Shown here: one piece after another, positions 35,401 to 47,500 of the stretch
Numbering within the stretch: the first letter of the stretch is position 1
Layout: every line of letters starts with the position of its first letter
Source of the DNA: Cylicocyclus nassatus
Taxonomy: Eukaryota > Nematoda > Chromadorea > Rhabditida > Strongylidae
Assembly: GCA_958299035.1 (NCBI GenBank)
Contig: CATQJL010000146.1
Location: 124,001-188,000, forward strand
Length of the DNA stretch: 64,000 nucleotides
Direction: 5' to 3'
Notes under the pieces: model-generated
The model's database searches: none
Seen by the model: only the letters and a program-made list of their open reading frames with translations
Told to the model about the DNA's origin: nothing
Program-made: the position numbers and the translations under genes

Positions 35401-38400
35401 AGTGTCAAGGCTCACGAAGGAGTGTCAAGGCTCACGAAGGAGTGTCAAGGCTCACGAAGGAGTGTCAAGGCCTACGAAGGAGTGTCAACGCTCACGAAGG
35501 AGTGTCAAGGCCTACGAAGGAGTGTCAAGGCTCACGAAGGAGTGTCAAGGCTCACGAAGGAGTGTCAAGGCTCACGAAGGAGTGTCAAGGCCTACGAAGG
35601 AGTGTCAAGGCTCACGAAGGAGTGTCAAGGCCTACGAAGGAGAGTCAAGGCCTACGAAGGAGTGACAAGGCTCACGAAGGAGTGTCAAGGCTCACGAAGG
35701 AGTGTCAAGGCCTACGAAGGAGTGTCAAGGCTCACGAAGGAGTGTCAAGGCCTACGATGGAGTGTCAAGGCTCACGAAGGAGTGTCAAGGCTCACGAAGG
35801 AGTGTCAAGGCTCACGAAGGAGTGTCAAGGCTCACGAAAGAGTGTCAAGGCTCACGAAGGAGTGTCAGGGCTCACGAAGGAGTGTCAAGGCCTACGAAGG
35901 AGTGTCAAGGCTCACGAAGGAGTGTCAAGGCTCACGAAGGAGTGTCAAGGCTCACGAAGAAGTGTCAAGGCTCACGAAAGAGTGTCAAGGCTCACGAAGG
36001 AGTGTCAAGGCCTACGAAGGAGTGTCAAGGCCTACGAAGGAGTGACAAGGCTCACGAAGGAGTGTCAAGGCTCACGAAGGAGTGTGAAGGCCTACGAAGG
36101 AGTGTCAAGGCTCACGAAGGAGTGTCAAGGCCTACGATGGAGTGTCAAGGCTCACGAAGGAGTGTCAAGGCTCACGAAGGAGTGTCAAGGCTCACGAAGG
36201 AGTGTCAAGGCTCACGAAAGAGTGTCAAGGCTCACGAAGGAGTGTCAGGGCTCACGAAGGAGTGTCAAGGCCTACGAAGGAGTGTCAAGGCTCACGAAGG
36301 AGTGTCAAGGCTCACGAAGAAGTGTCAAGGCTCACGAAGGAGTGTCAAGGCTCACGAAGAAGTGTCAAGGCTCACGAAAGAGTGTCAAGGCTCACGAAGG
36401 AGTGTCAAGGCCTACGAAGGAGTGTCAAGGCTCACGAAGGAGTGTCAAGGCTCACGAAGGAGTGTCAAGGCTCACGAAGGAGTGTCAAGGCTCACTAAAG
36501 AGTGTCAAGGCTCACGAAGGAGTGTCAAGGCTCACGAAGGAGTGTCAAGGCCTACGAAGGAGTGTCAAGGCTCACGAAGGAGTGTCAAGGCTCACGAAGA
36601 AGTGTCAAGGCTCACGAAGGAGTGTCAAGGCTCACGAAGAAGTTTCAAGGCTCACGAAAGAGTGTCAAGGCTCACGAAAGAGTGTCAAGGCTCACGAAGG
36701 AGTGTCAAGGCTCACGAAGGAGTGTCAAGGCTCACGAAGGAGTGTCAAGGCTCACGAAGAAGTGTCAAGGCTCACGAAGGAGTGTCAAGGCTCACGAAAG
36801 AGTGTCAAGGCTCACGAAGGAGTGTCAAGGCTCACGAAGGAGTGTCACGGCTCACGAAGGAGTGTCAAGGCTCACGAAGGAGTGTCAAGGCTCACGAAGG
36901 AGTGTCAAGGCCTACGAAGGAGATTCAAGGCCTACGAAGGAGTGTCAAGGCCTACGAAGGAGTGTCAAGGCTCACGAAGGAGTGTCAAGGCTCACGAAGA
37001 AGTGTCAAGGCTCACGAAGGAGTGTCAAGGCTCACGAAGAAGTTTCAAGGCTCACGAAAGAGTGTCAAGGCTCACGAAGGAGTATCAAGGCTCACGAAAG
37101 AGTGTCAAGGCTCACGAAAGAGTGTCAAGGCTCACGAAGGAGTGTCAAGGCTCACGAAGGAGTGTCAAGGCTCACGAAGGAGTGTCAAGGCTCACGAAGA
37201 AGTGTCAAGGCTCACGAAGGAGTGTCAAGGCTCACGAAAGAGTGTCAAGGCTCACGAAGGAGTGTCAAGGCTCACGAAGGAGTGTCACGGCTCACGAAGG
37301 AGTGTCAAGGCTCACGAAGGAGTGTCAAGGCTCACGAAGGAGTGTCAAGGCTCACGAAGGAGTGTCAAGGCTCACGAAGAAGTTTCAAGGCTCACGAAAG
37401 AGTGTCAAGGCTCACGAAGGAGTGTCAAGGCTCACGAAGGAGTGTCAAGGCCTACGAAGGAGTGTCAAGGCTCACGAAGGAGTGTCAAGGCTCACGAAGG
37501 AGTGTCAAGGCCTACGAAGGAGTGTCAAGGCTCACGAAGGAGTGTCAAGGCTCACGAAGGAGTGTCAAGGCTCACGAAGGAGTCCCAAGGCCTACGAAGG
37601 AGTGTCAAGGCCTACGAAGGAGTGTCAAGGCCTACGAAGGAGTGACAAGGCTCACGAAGGAGTGTCAAGGCCTACGAAGGAGTGTCAAGGCTCACGAAGG
37701 AGTGTCAAGGCTCACGAAGGAGTGTCAAGGCTCACGAAGGAGTGTCAAGGCTCACGAAAGAGTGTCAAGGCTCACGAAGGAGTGTCAAGGCTCACGAAGG
37801 AGTGTCAAGGCCTACGAAGGAGTGTCAAGGCTCACGAAGGAGTGTCAAGGCTCACGAAGAAGTGTCAAGGCTCACGAAGGAGTGTCAAGGCTCACGAAAG
37901 AGTGTCAAGGCTCACGAAGGAGTGTCAAGGCTCACGAAGGAGTGTCACGGCTCACGAAGGAGTGTCAAGGCTCACGAAGGAGTGTCAAGGCTCACGAAGG
38001 AGTGTCAAGGCCTACGAAGGAGATTCAAGGCCTACGAAGGAGTGTCAAGGCCTACGAAGGAGTGTCAAGGCTCACGAAGGAGTGTCAAGGCTCACGAAGA
38101 AGTGTCAAGGCTCACGAAGGAGTGTCAAGGCTCACGAAGAAGTTTCAAGGCTCACGAAAGAGTGTCAAGGCTCACGAAGGAGTATCAAGGCTCACGAAGG
38201 AGTGTCAAGGCCTACGAAGGAGTGTCAAGGCTCACGAAGGAGTGTCAAGGCTCACGAAGGAGTGTCAAGGCCTACGAAGGAGTGTCAAGGCTCACGAAGG
38301 AGTGTCAAGGCTCACGAAGGAGTGTCAAGGCTCACGAAGGAGTGTCAAGGCCTACGAAGGAGTGTCAAGGCTCACGAAGGAGTGTCAAGGCTCACGAAGG

Positions 38401-38530
38401 AGTGTCAAGGCTCACGAAGGAGTGTCAAGGCTCACGAAAGAGTGTCAAGGCTCACGAAGGAGTGTCAAGGCTCACGAAGGAGTGTCAAGGCCTACGAAGG
38501 AGTGTCAAGGCTCACGAAGGAGTGTCAAGG
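31841..38530 (+). repeat. Satellite block B2a: 3,440-bp tandem repeat
   Basis: Two copies with period 3,440 bp (172 monomers), 31,841-35,280 and 35,281 to about 38,530; the second copy is slightly incomplete. Markers shared at this spacing are the GTGTGAAGG change (32,646 and 36,086), CACTAAAG (33,056 and 36,496), GATTC monomers (33,481 and 36,921; 34,581 and 38,021) and CAACGCT cores (about 32,048 and 35,488). The first part of each copy is homologous to B1. No 19-, 23- or 26-bp monomer lies inside, so the 20-bp phase is unbroken from 31,722 to 40,661. Confidence 0.9.
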
Positions 38531-41500
38531 CTCACGAAGAAGTGTCAAGGCTCACGAAGGAGTGTCAAGGCTCACGAAGAAGTTTCAAGGCTCACGAAAG
38601 AGTGTCAAGGCTCACGAAGGAGTATCAAGGCTCACGAAGGAGTGTCAAGGCCTACGAAGGAGTGTCAAGGCTCACGAAGGAGTGTCAAGGCTCACGAAGG
38701 AGTGTCAAGGCCTACGAAGGAGTGTCAAGGCTCACGAAGGAGTGTCAAGGCTCACGAAGGAGTGTCAAGGCTCACGAAGGAGTCCCAAGGCCTACGAAGG
38801 AGTGTCAAGGCCTACGAAGGAGTGTCAAGGCCTACGAAGGAGTGACAAGGCTCACGAAGGAGTGTCAAGGCCTACGAAGGAGTGTTAAGGCTCACGAAGG
38901 AGTGTCAAGGCCTACGAAGGAGTGTCAAGGCTCACGAAGGAGTGTCAAGGCTCACGAAGGAGTGTCAAGGCTCACGAAGGAGTGTCAAGGCTTACGAAGG
39001 AGTGTCAAGGCTCACGAAGGAGTGACAAGGCTCACGAAGGAGTGTCAAGGCTCACGAAGGAGTGTCAAGGCTCACGAAGGAGTGTCAAGGCTCACGAAGG
39101 AGTGTCAAGGCCTACGAAGGAGTGTCAAGGCTCACGAAGGAGTGTCAAGGCTCACGAAGGAGTGTCAAGGCTCACGAAGGAGTGTCAAGGCTCACGAAGG
39201 AGTGTCAAGGCCTACGAAGGAGTGTCAAGGCTCACGAAGGAGTGTCAAGGCTCACGAAGGAGTGTCAAGGCTCACGAAAGAGTGTCAAGGCTCACGAAGG
39301 AGTGTCAAGGCTCACGAAGGAGTGTCAAGGCCTACGAAGGAGTGTCAAGGCTCACGAAGGAGTGTCAAGGCTCACGAAGAAGTGTCAAGGCTCACGAAGG
39401 AGTGTCAAGGCTCACGAAGAAGTGTCAAGGCTCACGAAAGAGTGTCAAGGCTCACGAAGGAGTGTCAAGGCTCACGAAGGAGTGTCACGGCTCACGAAGG
39501 AGTGTCAAGGCTCACGAAGGAGTGTCAAGGCTCACGAAGGAGTGTCAAGGCTCACGAAAGAGTGTCAAGGCTCACGAAGGAGTGTCAAGGCTCACGAAGG
39601 AGTGTCAAGGCCTACGAAGGAGTGTCAAGGCTCACGAAGGAGTGTCAAGGCCTACGAAGGAGATTCAAGGCCTACGAAGGAGTGTCAAGGCTCACGAAGG
39701 AGTGTCAAGGCTCACGAAGGAGTGTCAAGGCCTACGAAGGAGTGTCAAGGCTCACGAAGGAGTGTCAAGGCTCACGAAGGAGTGTCAAGGCTCACGAAAG
39801 AGTGTCAAGGCTCACGAAGGAGTGTCAAGGCTCACGAAGGAGTGTCAAGGCCTACGAAGGAGTGTCAAGGCTCACGAAGGAGTGTCAAGGCTCACGAAGA
39901 AGTGTCAAGGCTCACGAAGGAGTGTCAAGGCTCACGAAAGATTGTCAAGGCTCACGAAGGAGTATCAAGGCTCACGAAGGAGTGTCAAGGCCTACGAAGG
40001 AGTGTCAAGGCTCACGAAGGAGTGTCAAGGCTCACGAAGGAGTGTCAAGGCCTACGAAGGAGTGTCAAGGCTCACGAAGGAGTGTCAAGGCTCACGAAGG
40101 AGTGTCAAGGCTCACGAAGGAGTCCCAAGGCCTACGAAGGAGTGTCAAGGCTCACGAAGGAGTGTCAAGGCCTACGAAGGAGTGTCAAGGCTCACGAAGG
40201 AGTGTCAAGGCTCACGAAGGAGTGTCAAGGCTCACGAAGGAGTGTCAAGGCTCACGAAGGAGTGTCAAGGCTCACGAAGGAGTGTCAAGGCCTACGAAGG
40301 AGTGTCAAGGCTCACGAAGGAGTGTCAAGGCCTACGAAGGAGTGTCAAGGCTCACGAAGGAGTGTCAAGGCTCACGAAGGAGTGTCAAGGCTCACGAAGG
40401 AGTGTCAAGGCCTACGAAGGAGTGTCAAGGCTCACGAAGGAGTGTCAAGGCCTACGAAGGAGTGTCAAGGCTCACGAAGGAGTGTCAAGGCTCACGAAGG
40501 AGTGTCAAGGCTCACGAAGGAGTGTCAAGGCTCACGAAGGAGTGTCAAGGCTCACGAAGGAGTGTCAAGGCCTACGAAGGAGTGTCAAGGCTCACGAAGG
40601 AGTGTCAAGGCTCACGAAGGAGTGTCAAGGCTCACGAAGGAGTGTCAAGGCTCACGAAGGAGTGTCAAGGCCACGAAGGAGTGTCAAGGCTCACGAAGGA
40701 GTGTCAAGGCCTACGAAGGAGTGTCAAGGCTCACGAAGGAGTGTCAAGGCCTACGAAGAAGTGTCAAGGCTCACGAAGGAGTGTCAAGGCTCACGAAGGA
40801 GTGTCAAGGCCTACGAAGGAGTGTCAAGGCTCACGAAGGAGTGTCAAGGCTCACGAAGGAGTGTCAAGGCTCACGAAGGAGTGTCAAGGCTCACGAAGGA
40901 GTGTCAAGGCTCACGAAAGAGTGTCAAGGCTCACGAAGGAGTGTCAAGGCCTACGAAGGAGTGTCAAGGCCTACGAAGGAGTGTCAAGGCTCACGAAGGA
41001 GTGTCAAGGCTCACGAAGGAGTGTCAAGGCTCACGAAGGAGTGTCAAGGCTCACGAAGGAGTGTCAAGGCTCACGAAGGAGTGTCAAGGCCTACGAAGGA
41101 GTGTCAAGGCTCACGAAGGAGTGTCAAGGCTCACGAAAGAGTGTCAAGGCTCACGAAGGAGTGTCAAGGCCTACGAAGGAGATTCAAGGCTCACGAAGGA
41201 GTGTCAAGGCTCACGAAAGAGTGTCAAGGCTCACGAAGGAGTGTCAAGGCTCACGAAGGAGTGTCAAGGCCTACGAAGGAGTGTCAAGGCTCACGAAGGA
41301 GTGTCAAGGCTCACGAAGAAGTGTCAAGGCTCACGAAGGAGTGTCAAGGCTCACGAAGAAGTTTCAAGGCTCACGAAAGATTGTCAAGGCTCACGAAGGA
41401 GTATCAAGGCTCACGAAGGAGTGTCAAGGCCTACGAAGGAGTGTCAAGGCTCACGAAGGAGTGTCAAGGCTCACGAAGGAGTGTCAAGGCTCACGAAGAA

Positions 41501-44500
41501 GTTTCAAGGCTCACGAAAGATTGTCAAGGCTCACGAAGGAGTATCAAGGCTCACGAAGGAGTCCCAAGGCCTACGAAGGAGTGTCAAGGCTCACGAAGGA
41601 GTGTCAAGGCTCACGAAGGAGTGTCAAGGCTCACGAAGGAGTGTCAAGGCTCACGAAGGAGTGTCAAGGCTCACGAAGGAGTGTCAAGGCTCACGAAGGA
41701 GTCCCAAGGCCTACGAAGGAGTGTCAAGGCTCACGAAGGAGTGTCAAGGCCTACGAAGGAGTGTCAAGGCTCACGAAGGAGTGTCAAGGCTCACGAAGGA
41801 GTGTCAAGGCTCACGAAGGAGTCCCAAGGCCTACGAAGGAGTGTCAAGGCTCACGAAGGAGTGTCAAGGCTCACGAAGGAGTGTCAAGGCCTACGAAGGA
41901 GTGTCAAGGCTCACGAAGGAGTGTCAAGGCCTACGAAGGAGTGTCAAGGCTCACGAAGGAGTGTCAAGGCTCACGAAGGAGTGTCAAGGCTCACGAAGGA
42001 GTGTCAAGGCTCACGAAGGAGTGTCAAGGCTCACGAAGGAGTGTCAAGGCTCACGAAGGAGTGTCAAGGCTCACGAAGGAGTGTCAAGGCTCACGAAGGA
42101 GTGTCAAGGCTCACGAAGGAGTGTCAAGGCCACGAAGGAGTGTCAAGGCTCACGAAGGAGTGTCAAGGCCTACGAAGGAGTGTCAAGGCTCACGAAGGAG
42201 TGTCAAGGCTCACGAAGGAGTGTCAAGGCTCACGAAGGAGTGTCAAGGCTCACGAAGGAGTGTCAAGGCCTACGAAGGAGTGTCAAGGCTCACGAAGGAG
42301 TGTCAAGGCCTACGAAGGAGTGTCAAGGCTCACGAAGGAGTGTCAAGGCCTACGAAGGAGTGTCAAGGCTCACGAAGGAGTGTCAAGGCTCACGAAGGAG
42401 TGTCAAGGCCTACGAAGGAGTGTCAAGGCTCACGAAGGAGTGTCAAGGCTCACGAAGGAGTGTCAAGGCTCACGAAGGAGTGTCAAGGCTCACGAAGGAG
42501 TGTCAAGGCTCACGAAGGAGTGTCAAGGCCTACGAAGGAGTGTCAAGGCTCACGAAGGAGTCCCAAGGCCTACGAAGGAGTGTCAAGGCCTACGAAGGAG
42601 TGTCAAGGCGGCCTACGAAGGAGTGACAAGGCTCACGAAGGAGTGTCAAGGCCTACGAAGGAGTGTCAAGGCTCACGAAGGAGTGTCAAGGCCTACGAAG
42701 GAGTGTCAAGGCTCACGAAGGAGTGTCAAGGCCTACGAAGGAGTGTCAAGGCTCACGAAGGAGTGTCAAGGCTCACGAAGGAGTGTCAAGGTTCACGAAG
42801 GAGTGTCAAGGCTCACGAAGGAGTGTCAAGGCTCACGAAGGAGTGTCAAGGCCTACGAAGGAGTGTCAAGGCTCACGAAGGAGTGTCAAGGCTCACGAAG
42901 GAGTGTCAAGGCTCACGAAGGAGTGTCAAGGCTCACGAAGGAGTGTCAAGGCTCACGAAGGAGTGTCAAGGCTCACGAAGGAGTGTCAAGGCTCACGAAG
43001 GAGTGTCAAGGCCTACGAAGGAGTGTCAAGGCTCACGAAGGAGTGTCAAGGCTCACGAAGGAGTGTCAAGGCTCACGAAGGAGTGTCAAGGCTCACGAAG
43101 GAGTGTCAAGGCTCACGAAGGAGTGTCAAGGCTCACGAAGGAGTGTCAAGGCTCACGAAAGAGTGTCAAGGCTCACGAAGGAGTGTCAAGGCTCACGAAG
43201 GAGTGTCAAGGCTCACGAAGGAGTGTCAAGGCCTACGAAGGAGTGTCAAGGCTCACGAAGGAGTGTCAAGGCTCACGAAGAAGTGTCAAGGCTTACGAAG
43301 GAGTGTCAAGGCTCACGAAGAAGTTTCAAGGCTCACGAAAGAGTGTCAAGGCTCACGAAGGAGTATCAAGGCTCACGAAGGAGTGTCAAGGCCTACGAAG
43401 GAGTGTCAAGGCTCACGAAGGAGTGTCAAGGCTCACGAAGGAGTGTCAAGGCCTACGAAGGAGTGTCAAGGCTCACGAAGGAGTGTCAAGGCTCACGAAG
43501 GAGTGTCAAGGCTCACGAAGGAGTCCCAAGGCCTACGAAGGAGTGTCAAGGCCTACGAAGGAGTGTCAAGGCCTACGAAGGAGTGACAAGGCTCACGAAG
43601 GAGTGTCAAGGCCTACGAAGGAGTGTTAAGGCTCACGAAGGAGTGTCAAGGCCTACGAAGGAGTGTCAAGGCTCACGAAGGAGTGTCAAGGCTCACGAAG
43701 GAGTGTCAAGGCTCACGAAGGAGTGTCAAGGCTTACGAAGGAGTGTCAAGGCTCACGAAGGAGTGACAAGGCTCACGAAGGAGTGTCAAGGCTCACGAAG
43801 GAGTGTCAAGGCTCACGAAGGAGTGTCAAGGCTCACGAAGGAGTGTCAAGGCCTACGAAGGAGTGTCAAGGCTCACGAAGGAGTGTCAAGGCTCACGAAG
43901 GAGTGTCAAGGCTCACGAAGGAGTGTCAAGGCTCACGAAGGAGTGTCAAGGCCTACGAAGGAGTGTCAAGGCTCACGAAGGAGTGTCAAGGCTCACGAAG
44001 GAGTGTCAAGGCTCACGAAAGAGTGTCAAGGCTCACGAAGGAGTGTCAAGGCTCACGAAGGAGTGTCAAGGCCTACGAAGGAGTGTCAAGGCTCACGAAG
44101 GAGTGTCAAGGCTCACGAAGAAGTGTCAAGGCTCACGAAGGAGTGTCAAGGCTCACGAAGAAGTGTCAAGGCTCACGAAAGAGTGTCAAGGCTCACGAAG
44201 GAGTGTCAAGGCTCACGAAGGAGTGTCACGGCTCACGAAGGAGTGTCAAGGCTCACGAAGGAGTGTCAAGGCTCACGAAGGAGTGTCAAGGCTCACGAAA
44301 GAGTGTCAAGGCTCACGAAGGAGTGTCAAGGCTCACGAAGGAGTGTCAAGGCCTACGAAGGAGTGTCAAGGCTCACGAAGGAGTGTCAAGGCCTACGAAG
44401 GAGATTCAAGGCCTACGAAGGAGTGTCAAGGCTCACGAAGGAGTGTCAAGGCTCACGAAGGAGTGTCAAGGCCTACGAAGGAGTGTCAAGGCTCACGAAG

Positions 44501-47500
44501 GAGTGTCAAGGCTCACGAAGGAGTGTCAAGGCTCACGAAAGAGTGTCAAGGCTCACGAAGGAGTGTCAAGGCTCACGAAGGAGTGTCAAGGCCTACGAAG
44601 GAGTGTCAAGGCTCACGAAGGAGTGTCAAGGCTCACGAAGAAGTGTCAAGGCTCACGAAGGAGTGTCAAGGCTCACGAAAGATTGTCAAGGCTCACGAAG
44701 GAGTATCAAGGCTCACGAAGGAGTGTCAAGGCCTACGAAGGAGTGTCAAGGCTCACGAAGGAGTGTCAAGGCTCACGAAGGAGTGTCAAGGCCTACGAAG
44801 GAGTGTCAAGGCTCACGAAGGAGTGTCAAGGCTCACGAAGGAGTGTCAAGGCTCACGAAGGAGTCCCAAGGCCTACGAAGGAGTGTCAAGGCTCACGAAG
44901 GAGTGTCAAGGCCTACGAAGGAGTGTCAAGGCTCACGAAGGAGTGTCAAGGCTCACGAAGGAGTGTCAAGGCTCACGAAGGAGTGTCAAGGCTCACGAAG
45001 GAGTGTCAAGGCTCACGAAGGAGTGTCAAGGCCTACGAAGGAGTGTCAAGGCTCACGAAGGAGTGTCAAGGCCTACGAAGGAGTGTCAAGGCTCACGAAG
45101 GAGTGTCAAGGCTCACGAAGGAGTGTCAAGGCTCACGAAGGAGTGTCAAGGCCTACGAAGGAGTGTCAAGGCTCACGAAGGAGTGTCAAGGCCTACGAAG
45201 GAGTGTCAAGGCTCACGAAGGAGTGTCAAGGCTCACGAAGGAGTGTCAAGGCTCACGAAGGAGTGTCAAGGCTCACGAAGGAGTGTCAAGGCTCACGAAG
45301 GAGTGTCAAGGCCTACGAAGGAGTGTCAAGGCTCACGAAGGAGTGTCAAGGCTCACGAAGGAGTGTCAAGGCTCACGAAGGAGTGTCAAGGCTCACGAAG
45401 GAGTGTCAAGGCCACGAAGGAGTGTCAAGGCTCACGAAGGAGTGTCAAGGCCTACGAAGGAGTGTCAAGGCTCACGAAGGAGTGTCAAGGCCTACGAAGA
45501 AGTGTCAAGGCTCACGAAGGAGTGTCAAGGCTCACGAAGGAGTGTCAAGGCCTACGAAGGAGTGTCAAGGCTCACGAAGGAGTGTCAAGGCTCACGAAGG
45601 AGTGTCAAGGCTCACGAAGGAGTGTCAAGGCTCACGAAGGAGTGTCAAGGCTCACGAAAGAGTGTCAAGGCTCACGAAGGAGTGTCAAGGCCTACGAAGG
45701 AGTGTCAAGGCCTACGAAGGAGTGTCAAGGCTCACGAAGGAGTGTCAAGGCTCACGAAGGAGTGTCAAGGCTCACGAAGGAGTGTCAAGGCTCACGAAGG
45801 AGTGTCAAGGCTCACGAAGGAGTGTCAAGGCCTACGAAGGAGTGTCAAGGCTCACGAAGGAGTGTCAAGGCTCACGAAAGAGTGTCAAGGCTCACGAAGG
45901 AGTGTCAAGGCCTACGAAGGAGATTCAAGGCTCACGAAGGAGTGTCAAGGCTCACGAAAGAGTGTCAAGGCTCACGAAGGAGTGTCAAGGCTCACGAAGG
46001 AGTGTCAAGGCCTACGAAGGAGTGTCAAGGCTCACGAAGGAGTGTCAAGGCTCACGAAGAAGTGTCAAGGCTCACGAAGGAGTGTCAAGGCTCACGAAGA
46101 AGTTTCAAGGCTCACGAAAGATTGTCAAGGCTCACGAAGGAGTATCAAGGCTCACGAAGGAGTGTCAAGGCCTACGAAGGAGTGTCAAGGCTCACGAAGG
46201 AGTGTCAAGGCTCACGAAGGAGTGTCAAGGCTCACGAAGAAGTTTCAAGGCTCACGAAAGATTGTCAAGGCTCACGAAGGAGTATCAAGGCTCACGAAGG
46301 AGTCCCAAGGCCTACGAAGGAGTGTCAAGGCTCACGAAGGAGTGTCAAGGCTCACGAAGGAGTGTCAAGGCTCACGAAGGAGTGTCAAGGCTCACGAAGG
46401 AGTGTCAAGGCTCACGAAGGAGTACTCTGCGTTGATACCACTGCTCAAGGCCTACGAAGGAGTGTCAAGGCTCACGAAGGAGTGTCAAGGCCTACGAAGG
46501 AGTGTCAAGGCTCACGAAGGAGTGTCAAGGCTCACGAAGGAGTGTCAAGGCTCACGAAGGAGTCCCAAGGCCTACGAAGGAGTGTCAAGGCTCACGAAGG
46601 AGTGTCAAGGCTCACGAAGGAGTGTCAAGGCCTACGAAGGAGTGTCAAGGCTCACGAAGGAGTGTCAAGGCCTACGAAGGAGTGTCAAGGCTCACGAAGG
46701 AGTGTCAAGGCTCACGAAGGAGTGTCAAGGCTCACGAAGGAGTGTCAAGGCTCACGAAGGAGTGTCAAGGCTCACGAAGGAGTGTCAAGGCTCACGAAGG
46801 AGTGTCAAGGCTCACGAAGGAGTGTCAAGGCTCACGAAGGAGTGTCAAGGCTCACGAAGGAGTGTCAAGGCCACGAAGGAGTGTCAAGGCTCACGAAGGA
46901 GTGTCAAGGCCTACGAAGGAGTGTCAAGGCTCACGAAGGAGTGTCAAGGCTCACGAAGGAGTGTCAAGGCTCACGAAGGAGTGTCAAGGCTCACGAAGGA
47001 GTGTCAAGGCCTACGAAGGAGTGTCAAGGCTCACGAAGGAGTGTCAAGGCCTACGAAGGAGTGTCAAGGCTCACGAAGGAGTGTCAAGGCCTACGAAGGA
47101 GTGTCAAGGCTCACGAAGGAGTGTCAAGGCTCACGAAGGAGTGTCAAGGCCTACGAAGGAGTGTCAAGGCTCACGAAGGAGTGTCAAGGCTCACGAAGGA
47201 GTGTCAAGGCTCACGAAGGAGTGTCAAGGCTCACGAAGGAGTGTCAAGGCTCACGAAGGAGTGTCAAGGCCTACGAAGGAGTGTCAAGGCTCACGAAGGA
47301 GTCCCAAGGCCTACGAAGGAGTGTCAAGGCCTACGAAGGAGTGTCAAGGCGGCCTACGAAGGAGTGACAAGGCTCACGAAGGAGTGTCAAGGCCTACGAA
47401 GGAGTGTCAAGGCTCACGAAGGAGTGTCAAGGCCTACGAAGGAGTGTCAAGGCTCACGAAGGAGTGTCAAGGCCTACGAAGGAGTGTCAAGGCTCACGAA

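Noticed and set aside
46421..46445. Mobile-element scar or integrated foreign DNA
   Set aside because: The sequence equals a common library adapter, has no target-site duplication, and replaces repeat base for base.
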